The notes under the pieces were generated by a model. The model saw nothing but the letters and a program-made list of their open reading frames with translations, did no database searches and was not told where the DNA came from. Position numbers and translations under genes: made by a program. From positions 7,616,048 through 7,680,047 of the forward strand of contig JACTAT010000002.1 of assembly GCA_014526335.1 (NCBI GenBank): 64,000 bases of DNA, read 5' to 3'. Position 1 is the first letter of the stretch; every line of letters begins with the position of its first letter. Positions 42,886 to 54,434 of this stretch are shown in pieces. The DNA is from Chrysaora quinquecirrha. Taxonomy: Eukaryota > Cnidaria > Scyphozoa > Semaeostomeae > Pelagiidae.

Positions 42886-44772
42886 ATATGAAAGCTGAAG
42901 GTCAAATATAAGCGAAGTTTTATAAAACAAAGCTTTGGGTGGGGTAGTGAGCCAGTGAGTCACGGAGGTTAAGGGTATCTCTGACTGTGTTTCATCTACT
43001 TGAATTACAATGCAACGTTTCTATGCCCTGTCTGCACTCGAAAATCCTATTATTAACAGCCTTAATAAAAGTCAAACAGTTCGATGGTAAATGCTTAATG
43101 AAATTTTTTGCTACCAAATTGCCAGATCTACTTAGAATATTCCAAACGCTTTTGTGCCAACTTAAGACGCAAAATAAGTAGTATTACTGCACCGTAAATT
43201 CGACAATCCTATCTGTATCTCATCGCAGACTTTAATTTTAAATGTCCGTCATGAACAATAAATATCTCATTGTATCAAAACGATTTTCATTTTGTGTGTT
43301 TGTGCTCTGAATTTTCAAAGGAACATTCAACTTGAAACCCGTAAAATCTATGGCCTCTTAGTAGCGTTTCATATGCATTGAAACAGTAAAACACAAAGTT
43401 TAATATGGCGATTTATGGAAATAATCAAAGCAACAACTCTTCTTGAAAACGGAAAGAATATGAGTAAGATTCCAAAATGAATTACAGTCTCCTAGTGTCC
43501 TTTAACGTCCTTTGACCCCTGAAAACGTGAAAACGTACTTACCAAAAACGCGAAACAACCCAAAATTGCCCACAACCAGCCAAAGCACTCAAAACGAACC
43601 ATAACTTGATGAAAAGCACCCAAAACCACCCTGAAATGTCCAATTCGCCTAGAATCACCTATTAAGTGGCAGAAAATCCTTGAAAAACACCAGAAACTCT
43701 CATGTTCTGTGAAATTTCATTCTTAACTATTAAAATTCTACTTTCGTCTTGGGACTTTTGTTGACATAAAAAGCTTTGACATCGCTGGAGTGGGAAAAGC
43801 CTTTTTTGTTCACAACAGTAATGTAGTATTGTATTTGAGCGTGAAGTTGAGAGATAAGACACAATTGCACGCTGCCAATAAATATCCCGTTGGGAAAGGT
43901 ATCCATTGTCTGGAAAGCCTGTTTCAGTTTAATATCTCAAAATATCTTGTAAGAAAGACTACATGACAACTAAATCGTAGTAATGTAATCGTGGAGGCTC
44001 TTTTACGACCAAAATGTCACCATTTGTATTTATGGTCGTGCGATAATCGTAAGAAAAGAAATTCTCACGTCTCACGATTATGCGGTAGTCGCACGACAGT
44101 TAAGATTCTGTATGGAATCCAGGCTTTTGAAGCCACAAGTCATTGAATAAACCCCTGAGAGTTGCACGGAAAAGATTAAATGTGCGTGTAGTGAAAGGAA
44201 CATAATAGATGGCCGCAATCAAAACCAAAACTTGTTGAACTCGAGACAAAATCGAAGTTTTCATCAACTTGCGCTTCTCAAATCATTTAGAAAAATACGG
44301 CATGCACTACCTGGGCAGAAAGGGCGTCGATCTAAAAAAGAACCACGTTTCTAGGTGGCCTAGGGAAAAAGCCTTTCGTGCACAATCGAACAATGGGCCA
44401 CAACAAAGGGGCAACCTAATTTGCATTTAAGGAGTTTAGTGCATTTCAAAACAAATACAGTAGTAGCTTGACAATCACACTTATTGTACAGTGTAAAAAA
44501 TGCAGAGAAATAAAAATGATCCTCGTCAAGCTTGAGCCTCAGATTATTCTTAAATAATTCTTAAATTTCAGCACTTTTGAGCCTGAATATTCTTATAGAC
44601 TGTATTGTTATAAAAAAAAGTGTGTAACTGACACGGAAAAAATAATATTGTCAACAGACTCACATAACACTTCAGAATGTGATGGATGCCATTCGGGCCA
44701 GAGGTTGAGCGTACGAAACCCAATCCCGCATCGAATCCCGAACCTGGAGCTGGCACAACTCAGTCTAAGTCA

Positions 44773-44817
44773 ATGGTTCACTCACAGAAGCACCAGAGTT
44801 TTATCAAGAATGGCTGA
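44773..44817 (+). promoter_or_regulatory. Overlapping uORF at F-box copy 3
   Basis: A 14-codon frame from ATG at 44773 to TGA at 44815-44817, overlapping the F-box ATG at 44810. It differs from copy 1 by two amino-acid changes only. The function is inferred. Confidence 0.4.
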
Positions 44818-46546
44818 CGCGACTTCGTTTCAATTTCCTTATCCTGTTTTGAGTCAAATTTTCGGGTTTTTGCCTGTATTGGATATCATCAACATATCCA
44901 AAGTTTGCTCCTATTGGAAAGAAGTTGCTTCAAAATTTTTAAAAACAGTCAAGATTGATGCAAGTTCACCTTATGGTGGATCATGGCAGAAATATTATAA
45001 GGAGGAAGAGAAAAAAATCAGAGAAAGTGATTTTGAGAAATTTGCTTGGGAGCTTGCAGATTGCACAGACGAAATAGAGCATTTGTCTTTTGATTATTAT
45101 AATGAAATTCCTGAAACTGTTTTCGAAATATTGCTATCAAGTCAAAAGGCATTGAAAACTCTTGTTGTGAGTCATGATCCAGAGGAAGCTACCCAGGATG
45201 AAGGTTTTGATCTGGAAAATTTTGAATGGAGGGTTATTCCACAACCATCACATTCCATAACACAAGCAATAATTAGGCATGAAAAGTCACTTGAAAAAAT
45301 CAATATCGGAGTAAAAAGTGATTTTCTTTCATTTAAAGAAATGGCAGATGCCTTTCAAGACAAGAAAACATGTTTTCCAAATTTAAAGTCAATAGAATTC
45401 CTGTCCACGACAGCTGGTTGTTTTGGTTATTATAAACTACCAGAGGGAATTATTGACAAAGCTATTGAGTTAAAAAGTGCGAAGTCAGTGTTTAAAAAGA
45501 TGTTTGCAAATGCAAATTCTAAAATCAAAGAGCTAAATTTCAAACCAAATATGTATGTAAATTTATATTATGGTAAGGAAATATTTTGGGACCCATCATT
45601 CATGCTGTTATTGACAAATCACTTTAGGTTAGGGGCCTTCTCAAATCTACGGAAAATCAACATTAACAGTCTAAACACAAGAGGACTAAATGGTGTGTTC
45701 TCGGATGCTGATGCTGATTTGCTTATTGAACACTGCCCTCATATTACCCACATTGATTCTGACCTCTATCTTAGTAAATATATTGATCATTATGCTTCTC
45801 CTGTTCTTGATGAAAAGTCATATATTAAGATTTTTAAACATTATGGTCCTCAGCTGGTTCATATCCATTGCTTTATGAACACAAATATTGCAAAATGCAT
45901 TGTGGAAAACTGCCCAAATGTAAAAAATTTAACAATAGTCGATAATTTTTGTGGTGAATGGCTCTCAGATTCAGCTTTGATAGAATTGTCTGGTTTAGAG
46001 AAATTAAAGAAAGTTACCATTTTCTTTTATCAGTATGCTAGCTATGCATTAATGACCTTTTTAGGGAAACGCATGCATCAATTAACAGAACTGCAGATAT
46101 TTTTTGCTGTTGTGAACGGTTATGAACTACCTCATCAGACATGGAATGAAGAAATGTTTGCATTGATTGAAGAGAAAGGAGGAAGCCTTAGATCCTTAAT
46201 ATTTCACTTTGCGGTTTTGTCAGTTGAAGATTACAAAGCAACTATGGAAGCATTCATGAAAATGCTGAGAAAGTGTCGTTTGCTCAAATTCTTAAAAGCA
46301 AACATTACACGTTTAACACTCTTTGGACCTGATAGGCCAAGAAATGATTTTGCTGTACCTGAAGATATTTGGATGGAACACATGGGGAAACTGACACAAA
46401 TTTTGGTCTCAAATCATTCAGATCTACATTACCTTAAGTTTCGTGTCCTACATGATTTACCCAAAGAAATGCAAACAACATTAATAAAATCAATGCCAAA
46501 ATGCAAAATGGAATTTTGGCGCTATCTAGACTATTTCAAACTATAA
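44810..46546 (+). CDS. F-box / leucine-rich-repeat protein, copy 3
   Basis: Intact 578-residue intronless ORF starting MADATSFQ, with the F-box FPYPVLSQIFGFLPVLDI at residues about 8-25. Two small in-frame length changes set it apart (an extra residue in KEEEKKI and a two-residue repeat in FANANSKIKE). It carries VVNGYELPHQ and LTLFGPDRP like copy 1, but the C-terminus of copies 2 and 5. An in-frame extension upstream to 44648 exists but is not conserved at copy 1 and is not favoured. The 2.57-kb TA element ends 185 bp upstream of the start, so distal promoter sequence has been displaced. Confidence 0.88.
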   Translation: MADATSFQFPYPVLSQIFGFLPVLDIINISKVCSYWKEVASKFLKTVKIDASSPYGGSWQKYYKEEEKKIRESDFEKFAWELADCTDEIEHLSFDYYNEIPETVFEILLSSQKALKTLVVSHDPEEATQDEGFDLENFEWRVIPQPSHSITQAIIRHEKSLEKINIGVKSDFLSFKEMADAFQDKKTCFPNLKSIEFLSTTAGCFGYYKLPEGIIDKAIELKSAKSVFKKMFANANSKIKELNFKPNMYVNLYYGKEIFWDPSFMLLLTNHFRLGAFSNLRKININSLNTRGLNGVFSDADADLLIEHCPHITHIDSDLYLSKYIDHYASPVLDEKSYIKIFKHYGPQLVHIHCFMNTNIAKCIVENCPNVKNLTIVDNFCGEWLSDSALIELSGLEKLKKVTIFFYQYASYALMTFLGKRMHQLTELQIFFAVVNGYELPHQTWNEEMFALIEEKGGSLRSLIFHFAVLSVEDYKATMEAFMKMLRKCRLLKFLKANITRLTLFGPDRPRNDFAVPEDIWMEHMGKLTQILVSNHSDLHYLKFRVLHDLPKEMQTTLIKSMPKCKMEFWRYLDYFKL

Positions 46547-46814
46547 TAAAATACTATTTTTATCAAAAATAACCAATATTGGAGTGCTCTATGTTTCCAA
46601 AGATAGGAATTGCTCATACATAGATTGTGAAGTATTTGTACAGCCCTTGTTATTTATTTTCTCCATCTTTTACATTTCATGCAAAATCAATATGTGGAAA
46701 TATTAATATTATGTAATTAACATTTTATAAGTATTGGTTTTAACATATTTTGATTTATGTTGAACCTTGCTTGCCCATTTTTTAGCTCGTTATCACATCT
46801 TGCTAAAGCATAAT

Positions 46815-47885
46815 TCTGCTTATTCTTCTTCATCTGCTTTTTGCAGTCTTCTTTCCGGCTTTTATAGTCTTCTTATCTTCATCTTGCTCTTATTCCATTA
46901 TTTATTCCCATTGATTCCCTTTTATTTTTTCTTATTTCCAATTCTTCTCCTAGTATCATTTTATTTTTTTACCTTGTCCTTCTTTTTTTCCTCCTTCATT
47001 TGTCACTCTCTTTTTTAGACTACTTTATCTTTTTTCGCCTATCCATTTTCTTTACTTTTCCATTTCTCCTTTTCTTGTTTTCCCTCTTCTGCTTTCTTAT
47101 ACTCATCTTTCTATGCTCCGCTTGCCTTTTTCATTCGTTTCTTCCTCTTCTTTCCGTTTTCATTAACGTCATTATCTTCTTCATCTCTTATGTTTTATTG
47201 CTCTTCTTTCGTGTTCCTTTAGTAGTATTTCTTAATCTTTTCTTCTGTTTTCTTATGCTTCTGTTTTCTTTGCTTCTTTTTTCAAATCATTTTCTCTCTT
47301 TCACTCGTTTTCTTTCTTTCTCTTCCTCCAGTGTTCCTTTATTTCTTTTTCTTTCTTTCTTTGTTTTCTTATGCTTTTCTTTGCTTATTCTTATTTTCAT
47401 CTATTTGTGTTCTTCCTTCTTTTGTTTTTTGTCTCCCTCTTCTTCTGTCGTTGCGTCACTTCTTTTTCTTCCTCCTTTCTTTTGTTTGCTTATGCTCCTC
47501 CTTCCTTGCTCTCTTAATTTCGTCTATTCATGTTCTTCCAGCTTTCCTTCTGTTTTTGTTTCTTCCTCTTCTTCTCGTGTTCCTTTACTTCTTTTCCTCT
47601 TCTTTTATTCTGTTTTCGTATTATCCTCTTCTTTTGCTCCTTCTTAAAATTTGTGTAATCTTTTTCTTTCCGCTTTTCTTGTTTTTTTCTTCCTCTTCTT
47701 TTCGTGCTCTATTATTTCTTTTTCTTCTTCCTTTCTTCTGCTTTCTTATGCTCCCCTTTCTTTGCTTCTTCTTTTTTGTCAACCCTTTATCTCTCTTTCC
47801 TCTCTTTCCTTTATTTCTCTTCCTCTTGGTTTCCTTTATTCCTTTTTCTTTCTTTTTTCTGTTTTTTGTTTTTTTTCGTTTTTCA
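46815..47885 (+). repeat. Polypyrimidine tract downstream of F-box copy 3
   Basis: About 1.1 kb of T/C on the coding strand, block by block alignable with the tract after copy 2. It starts about 270 bases after the stop codon. Long frames on either strand reflect composition. Confidence 0.85.
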
Positions 47886-48146
47886 AGAATAACTAACATA
47901 ACCCAATGCCTTTTATATGTTTGTAGAAGCGTCTAGAACAGTTCTTTCCAGAAAGTTCGAGAAATTGGAAGTAATTATATTGTAAATAATTAAAACAATA
48001 AAACGAAATTAATAGAATGATCTAAAAGAATAAACTAAAATTTATGTACGAAGAAGTACACGACGAAAAAATTCATTTTTAATTACGACAAATCCATGTT
48101 AATACAGTATTCAACAAATCAATTAGACCAGTCCATTTTTTGAAAC

Positions 48147-48176
48147 GTTTCGGGCCTATCAAAGGTCCATCATCAG
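48147..48176 (-). ncRNA. Hammerhead-like core, left arm
   Basis: On minus: CTGATGA, then GGACC..GGCCC able to form most of stem II, then GAAAC. These are the conserved core boxes of hammerhead ribozymes found in Penelope-like elements and retrozymes. I cannot find a convincing stem I partner in the same arm, so activity is uncertain. Confidence 0.38.
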
Positions 48177-48239
48177 TCAAATTAAATAAGAATTTTCAAC
48201 TTTCAACTTAATTTATACAACTTAATTTATTTAATTTGA

Positions 48240-48269
48240 CTGATGATGGACCTTTGATAGGCCCGAAAC
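48240..48269 (+). ncRNA. Hammerhead-like core, right arm
   Basis: Mirror copy of the left-arm motif on plus (CTGATGA at 48240-48246, GAAAC at 48265-48269). The two cores point away from each other. A transcript through the palindrome would fold as a long hairpin, which could hide or rearrange the ribozyme fold. Confidence 0.38.
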
Positions 48270-48469
48270 GTTTCAAAAAATGGACTGGTCTAATTGATTT
48301 GTTGAATACTGTATTAACATGGATTTGTCGTAATTAAAAATGAATTTTTTCGTCGTGTACTTCTTCGTACATAAATTTATAAAGCTGCTGCGTTTTCCTG
48401 AAAATGTACCTATAAACTAAAATGTTCTACAATATTTTGACTGTCTGGTAAGGGCTATATTTCCAACAT

Positions 48470-48620
48470 ACCTTTCATCCTCTTCCTTCTCCTCTACTTC
48501 CTTTACTTCTATGTTTTCCTTTTTCATTTTTATTTCTTTCTTTACATCGTTTCTTCCTTGTCACCATAAGTTTCTTTTCTTTCTTTGTTTCTATTATTTT
48601 CGTCTTCATCCCTTCCTTCT
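48470..48620 (+). repeat. Second polypyrimidine segment of unit 3
   Basis: T/C-rich block matching 31860-32010, truncated near 48620 (CCTTCTGTAGTG). Confidence 0.7.
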
Positions 48621-49094
48621 GTAGTGAATTTAGTCGATTCCCACAAATATTTGGGTGTAAGAATAACAAGAATATAAAAATGAGCAATCCAGATATGCAG
48701 CAAACAGCGAAATTTTAAGATTAAACCAAAACAGCGAAGCGTAATATAATAATAGACAGGAAAATTACTGTAACCATCTAGCAAACTGGGTAACCGAAAA
48801 TTTTATTGTTGCTTTTACCTAAATATACTATTGCGGATATTTTGGCACTTGGGACATTTTTTGGTAATTGCTGGATATCACGTGATCGATGACGTATGTA
48901 GTTACCGGTCAGTAAAAAATCAATGTCAAGACATTTCAAATTCCAGTATACCATATGAAAGAGCGTCAAAAATTCAGCAAAATATTTTAAGGCATTCCTT
49001 GCATTTGAGCTACGGATACAAAGTTATACACAGTTTAAAATGTGCTCCTCCGCAGAGGCTCAAATTTTTTGAGCTTTCAAAATTCATTCTGTCA
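48621..49094. other. No gene recognised
   Basis: Intergenic sequence between unit 3 and the LTR pair. No coding similarity or repeat ends that I can support. Confidence 0.45.
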
Positions 49095-49440
49095 TCTGTC
49101 TGGAGCACAGGAGGCCCAGGAGGGGGAATATTAATGAAAGATAAGAATACCAGCGTGTATTTTTGTTGTTACTCTTCTTTACTCGATCTTTGATTGAATT
49201 GAATACTTTTCGAATATGCTGCTCGAATTTATCAGTTGACTGTTTGTGTTTATATATAAAAATACAAGGAGTGAAACTTCTGACTCAGTGCAAACCCAAA
49301 AACTGTTTTTGATTCGCCCGCATTCCGGCATCGTTGCTACAAATGTCTGCAAACGCATATCAAAATGTTCCTCAACTATTGAACTAAAGCCCCAAATACT
49401 TTGTTTCAACTTCAGATATCTTTATCATTGAATATTTTCC
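49095..49440 (+). repeat. BEL/Pao-type LTR fragment, plus orientation
   Basis: Begins with CTGGAGCACAGGAGGCCC and a polypurine tract AGGAGGGGGA, then the LTR start (TATTAATGAAAGATAAG). It is inverted relative to the next LTR: the first about 120 bp are nearly identical, the rest is diverged. The outer edge near 49440 is approximate. Confidence 0.6.
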
Positions 49441-49765
49441 AATTTTTCCCATGCAAGTCTACTCAAATTTGCTTTCTCCCTAGGCTCCGGCCACCACTCG
49501 GCACAAAATCGCTCGACTTTCGAACGTTTTCGTCAGCTGACCTTGTTTTGTTGTAAACAGCGTTTGGGTGTGGGCACTGAGTCAGAAGTTTCATTAAATT
49601 TCTATATATAAACACAAACTTCAATCTAAATGTTCAGCCAGCATATTCGAAAAGTATTCAATTCAATCAAAGATCGAGTAAAGAAGAGTAACAACAAAAA
49701 TACACGCTGGTATTCTTATCTTTCATTAATATTCCCCCTCCTGGGCCTCCTGTGCTCCAGGCTAA
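49441..49765 (-). repeat. BEL/Pao-type LTR, minus orientation
   Basis: Read on minus, the pol gene runs through GGAGCACAGGAGGCCCAGG and the AGGAGGGGGA polypurine tract into TATTAATGAAAGATAAG. This is therefore the 3' LTR of the element whose pol follows at 49766-51950. The inverted pair of LTRs makes a large imperfect palindrome centred near 49430. Confidence 0.65.
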
Positions 49766-51950
49766 AATTCTTGTGGTTTTCCAGATTGGCTTCTTTTCAA
49801 TCAGCTTGTCGATCTGATCAGGAGTTCTTTCTGTACAGATCTTCATTATCTCCTTAACAAGTTTCTTCTCAGCATCTGACTCATCTGTTGTTTTGATTGC
49901 GATCTCTTCAGGCCAGCCACTCAGGTCCGTTTCTCCACTCTTGCCCTTGAGGTTAGTTGTTCCACGGCTTCCGATGTCGGCAGGATTCTCATCAGTTGGC
50001 ACGTATTTCCAAGTAGCTGACTTTTCCTTTATCTTCTTTACACGGTTGCCAACGAACTGCTTGTATTGGCCGTCACCTCTGATCCAGTGGAGACATACAG
50101 TGGAATCTGTCCAAGCATATCTTTTGGATACTGGATAATGCTGAAGTGCTTGAGCTGTGTTGTCAAGTAAGTTTACAACCATATGGCATGCAACTAATTC
50201 AAGCCTTGGAATAGTAAGATCTCTTTTGGATAAGCGTGTCTTTGATACCAGAATGCCTTGGTTACTGGAGCCTTCTTGAACTACAACTGCGTAGACAACA
50301 GCACAACACCCCAGGAGACTTGCATCAGCGAATCCATGTAGTTCCACTGCAATCAGGTTATCTCTCTTCAAGGGAATAGATCTTGGAATGGTAAACTCTC
50401 TTGGTAGGCTGTTGACCCATTTCTCCCATCGTTTCTTCAATTCATCTGGAAGTTCAACATCCCATGGGATCTTCTTGTCACAAATGTCTCTGAAAATGAC
50501 TCTAGCTGCCAACAGGAGCGGAGAGACTATGCCAATTGGGTCATAAACCTTTGCGATACTTCTTAGGACAACTCTTTTTGTAGGAGATTCGTTGATCATC
50601 GGAAAAGTGACTGACAATGTGTCTTGGCTTTTGTCCCAAGTCAGACCTAGCAACTTTGTTTCAGCTTGGTTTGTACCAAGACTCTCCTTCGCATAAGTGA
50701 GTTCACAGTCACTTGTTGCTTGTTCTTCTAGTTCAGGAACGTTAGAGTGTCATTTATGCAGTTCGAATTTCCCATCACTGAAGATCTTGATAGCTGTTTC
50801 TTTCATTTCTCTTGTCTCATCAACGGAACTTGCCCCAAGGTTAATGTCATCGACGTATATCCCTTCACTCAGCTCACTGACACAATTAGGGTAGACTTCC
50901 TTGTATTTCTCAAGATGTTGTTCAAGTGTTCCATTCAAAAGAAAGGGACTGGGAGCCAAACCGAAAAGTACTCTCGTAAGTCTGTAGACAGTTTGCTTCT
51001 TGGTTTCCAGATCCTCAATCCACAGAAATCTGAGTGCATCTCTATCGATTTCTCTAATGACGATTTGTAAAAATGCTTGTTTCATGTCCCCAGCTAGGTA
51101 AACAGGTTTATATCGAAGTCTGATTAGAATGTCCAAGAGCGGTGGACCAATCTCCAAGCACTGATTGAGAGAAGGGGATGTGCAGTTTGCTTTTGCGGAT
51201 GCATCATACACTATGCGCAGCTTCGTTGTTTCGGCCTTTTCCTTTATGGCCGGTTTGTGAGGAATATAGCTAATGTTCCTTGTTCTCTGATTTCTCTGAC
51301 GCAATCTCCACTATTCCTTCCTGGATTTGTGCTCGTATTATGTCATCATAAGCTTTGAAAATCTCTGGTTGGCTTTCCAATTTCTTTGTCAGAGAATTGA
51401 ATCTAGCTTTTGCCACAGAAAAGTTTGTTGGCAAGTCTGGATGGTTTGCTTTCCAAGGTAAGGATGTCTCGTATCTTCCATCCGGTCTCTGTGTTAGCTG
51501 ATCTTTAAAGTCTTCATAAACTGCGAGCTGATCACCTTCAGGTTTATCTTCCAAGCCTAGAACATCCAAATTACACATCTGCATATAATCATCTTGAGAG
51601 TTTCTTGCAAACATCAAAGTTGACTGGACATTGCCTTGACCAGGAGACATTATCACCCATCCAAGTTTGGTTTCTTCTGCAATCGGTTTTCCCATTTCAC
51701 CAACTCTTGCTGGGGTCTGCGTTTTTATCAGAGCATACTCAATTGCCCCTAAGATTGCATGGATAGGCAAATTCTCCTTTTGGTCATCATCGTTCATCTT
51801 TATACCTTGTAGGTGTGCGTTTGCTGTTATTACTTCTTTGTATCGTGGGTTTTGTATTGACAGTAGCACTTTCCTCTCAGCTGCATTCATCTCTACATTA
51901 GCTTTGAAGTCATCATTTGTACCTGCCAGCTCAACATCATAGACTTTTCG
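49766..51950 (-). pseudogene. BEL/Pao retrotransposon pol, truncated and broken
   Basis: Order on minus: the end of the protease region (HAILGAIEYALIKTQTP, LGWVIMSPG), reverse transcriptase (KLRIVYDASAKAN, YLAGDMKQAFLQI, catalytic GIYVDDINLG), and RNase H region (ELHGFADASLLGCCAVVYA, LVSKTRLSKRDLTIPRLEL, YAWTDSTVCLHWIRG, NPADIGSRG). The gag region, protease start and the whole integrase are missing; RNase H is fused directly to the LTR. Lesions are a frameshift near 51290 and a TGA at 50740-50742 where a tryptophan codon is expected. The family assignment to BEL/Pao is secure from the RT to RNase H order and motifs. Confidence 0.88.
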
Positions 51951-52794
51951 TTTTATTTATTTTTCTTCCTTTCTTTTCTCTTCTTTTCTTTGAAAGAAGA
52001 AAATGCAAATTAGGATAGAGGCGATCTGAGCTTGCCATTCGAAAGAGACCTGAGAGAGAGAGGGAAAATGTTCGAAAACATCAATGCTCTAACGCTCAAA
52101 GTCTTCGAGTTATGGACTGTCAAAGATTCACTGATGACGTCTTCATTTAAACATATTCCAGCTTTGCACGTCAAGATATTTTTGAAATTTTGATAGTTGT
52201 GCGTGTGAGTTACAAGTGACAATGTTCAGCCTTTCCCAATTACTGTGTTCTGTGATCAAAGTTAAGTGCGTAGGTCGCAAGATTCACTGATGACGTCCAA
52301 TTTCTAACGGTACTGCAACCAGTTCTCGTAAACAGCGCCAATTTCTATGTTATTTGTACTGTGTCCATAGGATGGCAGTCGGACTCAGATATGATTTTTC
52401 TTTGCTTGAATGGTTGAAGAGCTTTTCTCCACTGATTCATTGAAGCTATGTCGATCTTTACCAGCCGATCCTCTTGAGCTTCTTGTGTTGTTTAACTGTT
52501 ATCACCACCGTAGCTCTAACTGACTTGCTTAGGTAGGAAAGACACACGAGTGAGCCGAAATCTCCAGTGTTTAGTTTCAGGGCAATAATTTTATCTTTTT
52601 AAAAACCTCTGTAGTAGAGTGCTGTGCCTGGGAAACAGGAGATAAGCTTTCCAATAAGAAAAGCGAAGCTTAGATTGCCTTATCTACTTATCTAGAGAAT
52701 TTCTAAATCTTAAGTAATAGCATAAAATATTTTGTTTTAAAATATTAGTATCGTTATACTATTTGTTATGTTAATATATGACACTGAAGGATAA
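51951..52794. other. Non-coding segment shared with 62887-63600
   Basis: From 52085 to 52735 it matches 62887-63540 closely (ACGCTCAAARTCTTCGAGTTATGG onward, in pieces). No long frame, no known domain. It flanks the purine side of inverted F-box units, so it may be the outer border of the duplicated module. Confidence 0.6.
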
Positions 52795-54050
52795 GCTGAA
52801 GTAAAGAAATCTGGAGGAAGAGGAAGAAACAAAAATGAACATGGAAGCGGAAAGAAAATTAATAGACGAATTTCAAGAAGAAGCAAAAAAAGAGGAGCAT
52901 AAGAAAACAGAAGGAAAAAAAGAAATAAAGGAATGCTAGATGAAGAGAAAGAAAGAAAACGAATGAAAGAGAGAAAATGATTTGAAAAAAGAGGAAGCAA
53001 AAAAAGAGGAGAATACGAAAACAGAATAAAAGAAGAAGAAAAGGAAGTAAAGGAATACTAGAGGAAGAGAAAGAAACAACGTCAGTAGGCAAGCAGGAAG
53101 AACGTGAATAGACGAAATAAAGAGAGCAAAGAAAGAGGAGCATAAGAAAACAAAAGAAAGGAAGAAAAAACTAGAGGAAGAGGAAGAAACAAAAATAAAC
53201 ATGGAAGCGGAAAGAAAATTAATAGACGAATTAGAAGAAGGAGCAAAGAAGAGGAGCATACGAAACAGAATAAAAGAAGGAGAAAAAGAAATAAAGGGAT
53301 ACGAGAGGAAGAGGAAGAAACAAAAGAAGAAGGAAAGCAGGAAGAACACAAATAGACGAAATAAAGAAGAAGCAAAGAAAGAAAAGCATAAGGAAACAAA
53401 AGAAAAAAGAAGTAAAGAAACATGAAAAGAAGGGGAAGAAAGACAGAAAAGCAGAATGGAAAGGAATAGACGGAGTCTAAAAGGAGCAAAGAGAGAGGAG
53501 CATAAAAAAACAGAAAAAAAGATTAAGACACACAACTAAAGGAACATGAAAAAAAGAGGAATAAAACAGAAGGAAGCAGAAAAGAAGTTAATGAACACGA
53601 AAAGAAGAGGAAGAGGCAGGAAAGGGGAAATAAAATGAATGAACGGAGTTAAGAAGGAGCATAGAAAGATGAGTTTAAGAAAACATAAGAAAAAAGGGAG
53701 AAGAAAAATAGGGAAAAATAGGGAAAGAAACGCGAGAGAAAGGGAAAGAAAATTATTAGACAAAAAAGAAGAAGAAAAGAAAGAAAAATATTAGAAGAAA
53801 TAAGAAAAGAAGTAGAAAAAGAAGTAAACAACAAATGGAAAACATAAAGAAAATGAATAGAGAAAAAAAGATAAAGTAGTTAAAGAAGTGCATGACAAAT
53901 GACAGAGGAAAAAAAGAATGATAATGTAACAAAAAAACAATGATACTTGGAGAAGAAGTACAAGAAAGAAGAAAAGGAATCAATGGGTACAAATAACGGA
54001 ACAAGAGATGAAGAAAAGAACAATAAAGAAGATGAAGAAGAATAAGCAGA
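52795..54050 (-). repeat. Polypyrimidine tract downstream of F-box copy 4
   Basis: About 1.25 kb of purine on plus, pyrimidine on the F-box strand, with GGAGCATAAGAAAACAGAA-type units. The first 400 bp are nearly the same as 63600-64000. Confidence 0.85.
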
Positions 54051-54434
54051 ATTGTGCTTTAGTAAGATCTGATAAGGAGCAAACCAATGGGCAAGCAAAT
54101 CAAGTATGTGAAAATAAACAATAAGAAATCAAAGCTATGTGTAAAAAAAAAAAAACCTGGAAAATATAAAAATTTCAGAAATCAGATTATTTAAAGGTAG
54201 AATCGTTATGATAAAGTCGAAATTGGTAAAGCCAATACTTATAAAACTTCAATTACACATTATACGTATTTTCACATAATTTCACTTAATTTGCATAAAA
54301 TGTGAAAGACAAAAAAAAATATAATAAGGGCTATAACGAATAGTAATTCACAATCTATGTATAAGCAATTCCTACCATTTGAAACATTAGAGCACTGCAT
54401 TGGTTTGCAAACACATTATTTATCAAAATGCATT
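54051..54434. other. 3' flank of F-box copy 4
   Basis: AT-rich sequence that aligns with the 3' flanks of other F-box copies (TTGTTTATTTTCACATACTT on minus and similar). Nothing else seen. Confidence 0.5.

Larger units (their letters stand above)
42054..44624. mobile_element. 2.57-kb TA-flanked DNA element
   Basis: Inverted ends CACACTTTTTTTATAAGAATAC and the matching GTATTGTTATAAAAAAAAGTGTG-type end, flanked by TA at 42052-42053 and 44625-44626. The F-box leaders at 25455 and 59765 give the empty site AAAAAAGTAACTGGCATGG, so both edges are exact. TA duplication and the CACRCTTTTTTT end link it to the 404-bp MITEs in the AP-2 gene. No transposase is visible; the interior holds hairpin repeats, an ATC-type microsatellite and about 1.5 kb of unrecognised AT-rich sequence. 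Confidence 0.88.
48042..48411. mobile_element. Palindromic insertion, possible Penelope/retrozyme relative
   Basis: Arms 48038-48188 and 48228-48378 (151 bp each) are perfect or near-perfect inverted repeats around a 39-bp centre. A 33-bp unpaired tail (GCTGCTGCGTTTTCCTG) follows on the right. A 12-bp ATAAACTAAAAT at 48030-48041 and 48412-48423 is the probable target duplication; the empty site is represented near 31800. Each arm holds a hammerhead-like CTGATGA...GAAAC core. Confidence 0.75.

Noticed and set aside
45690..45878. 62-codon frames inside every F-box copy, shifted relative to the main ORF
   Set aside because: Out-of-frame shadows conserved only because the main ORF is conserved.
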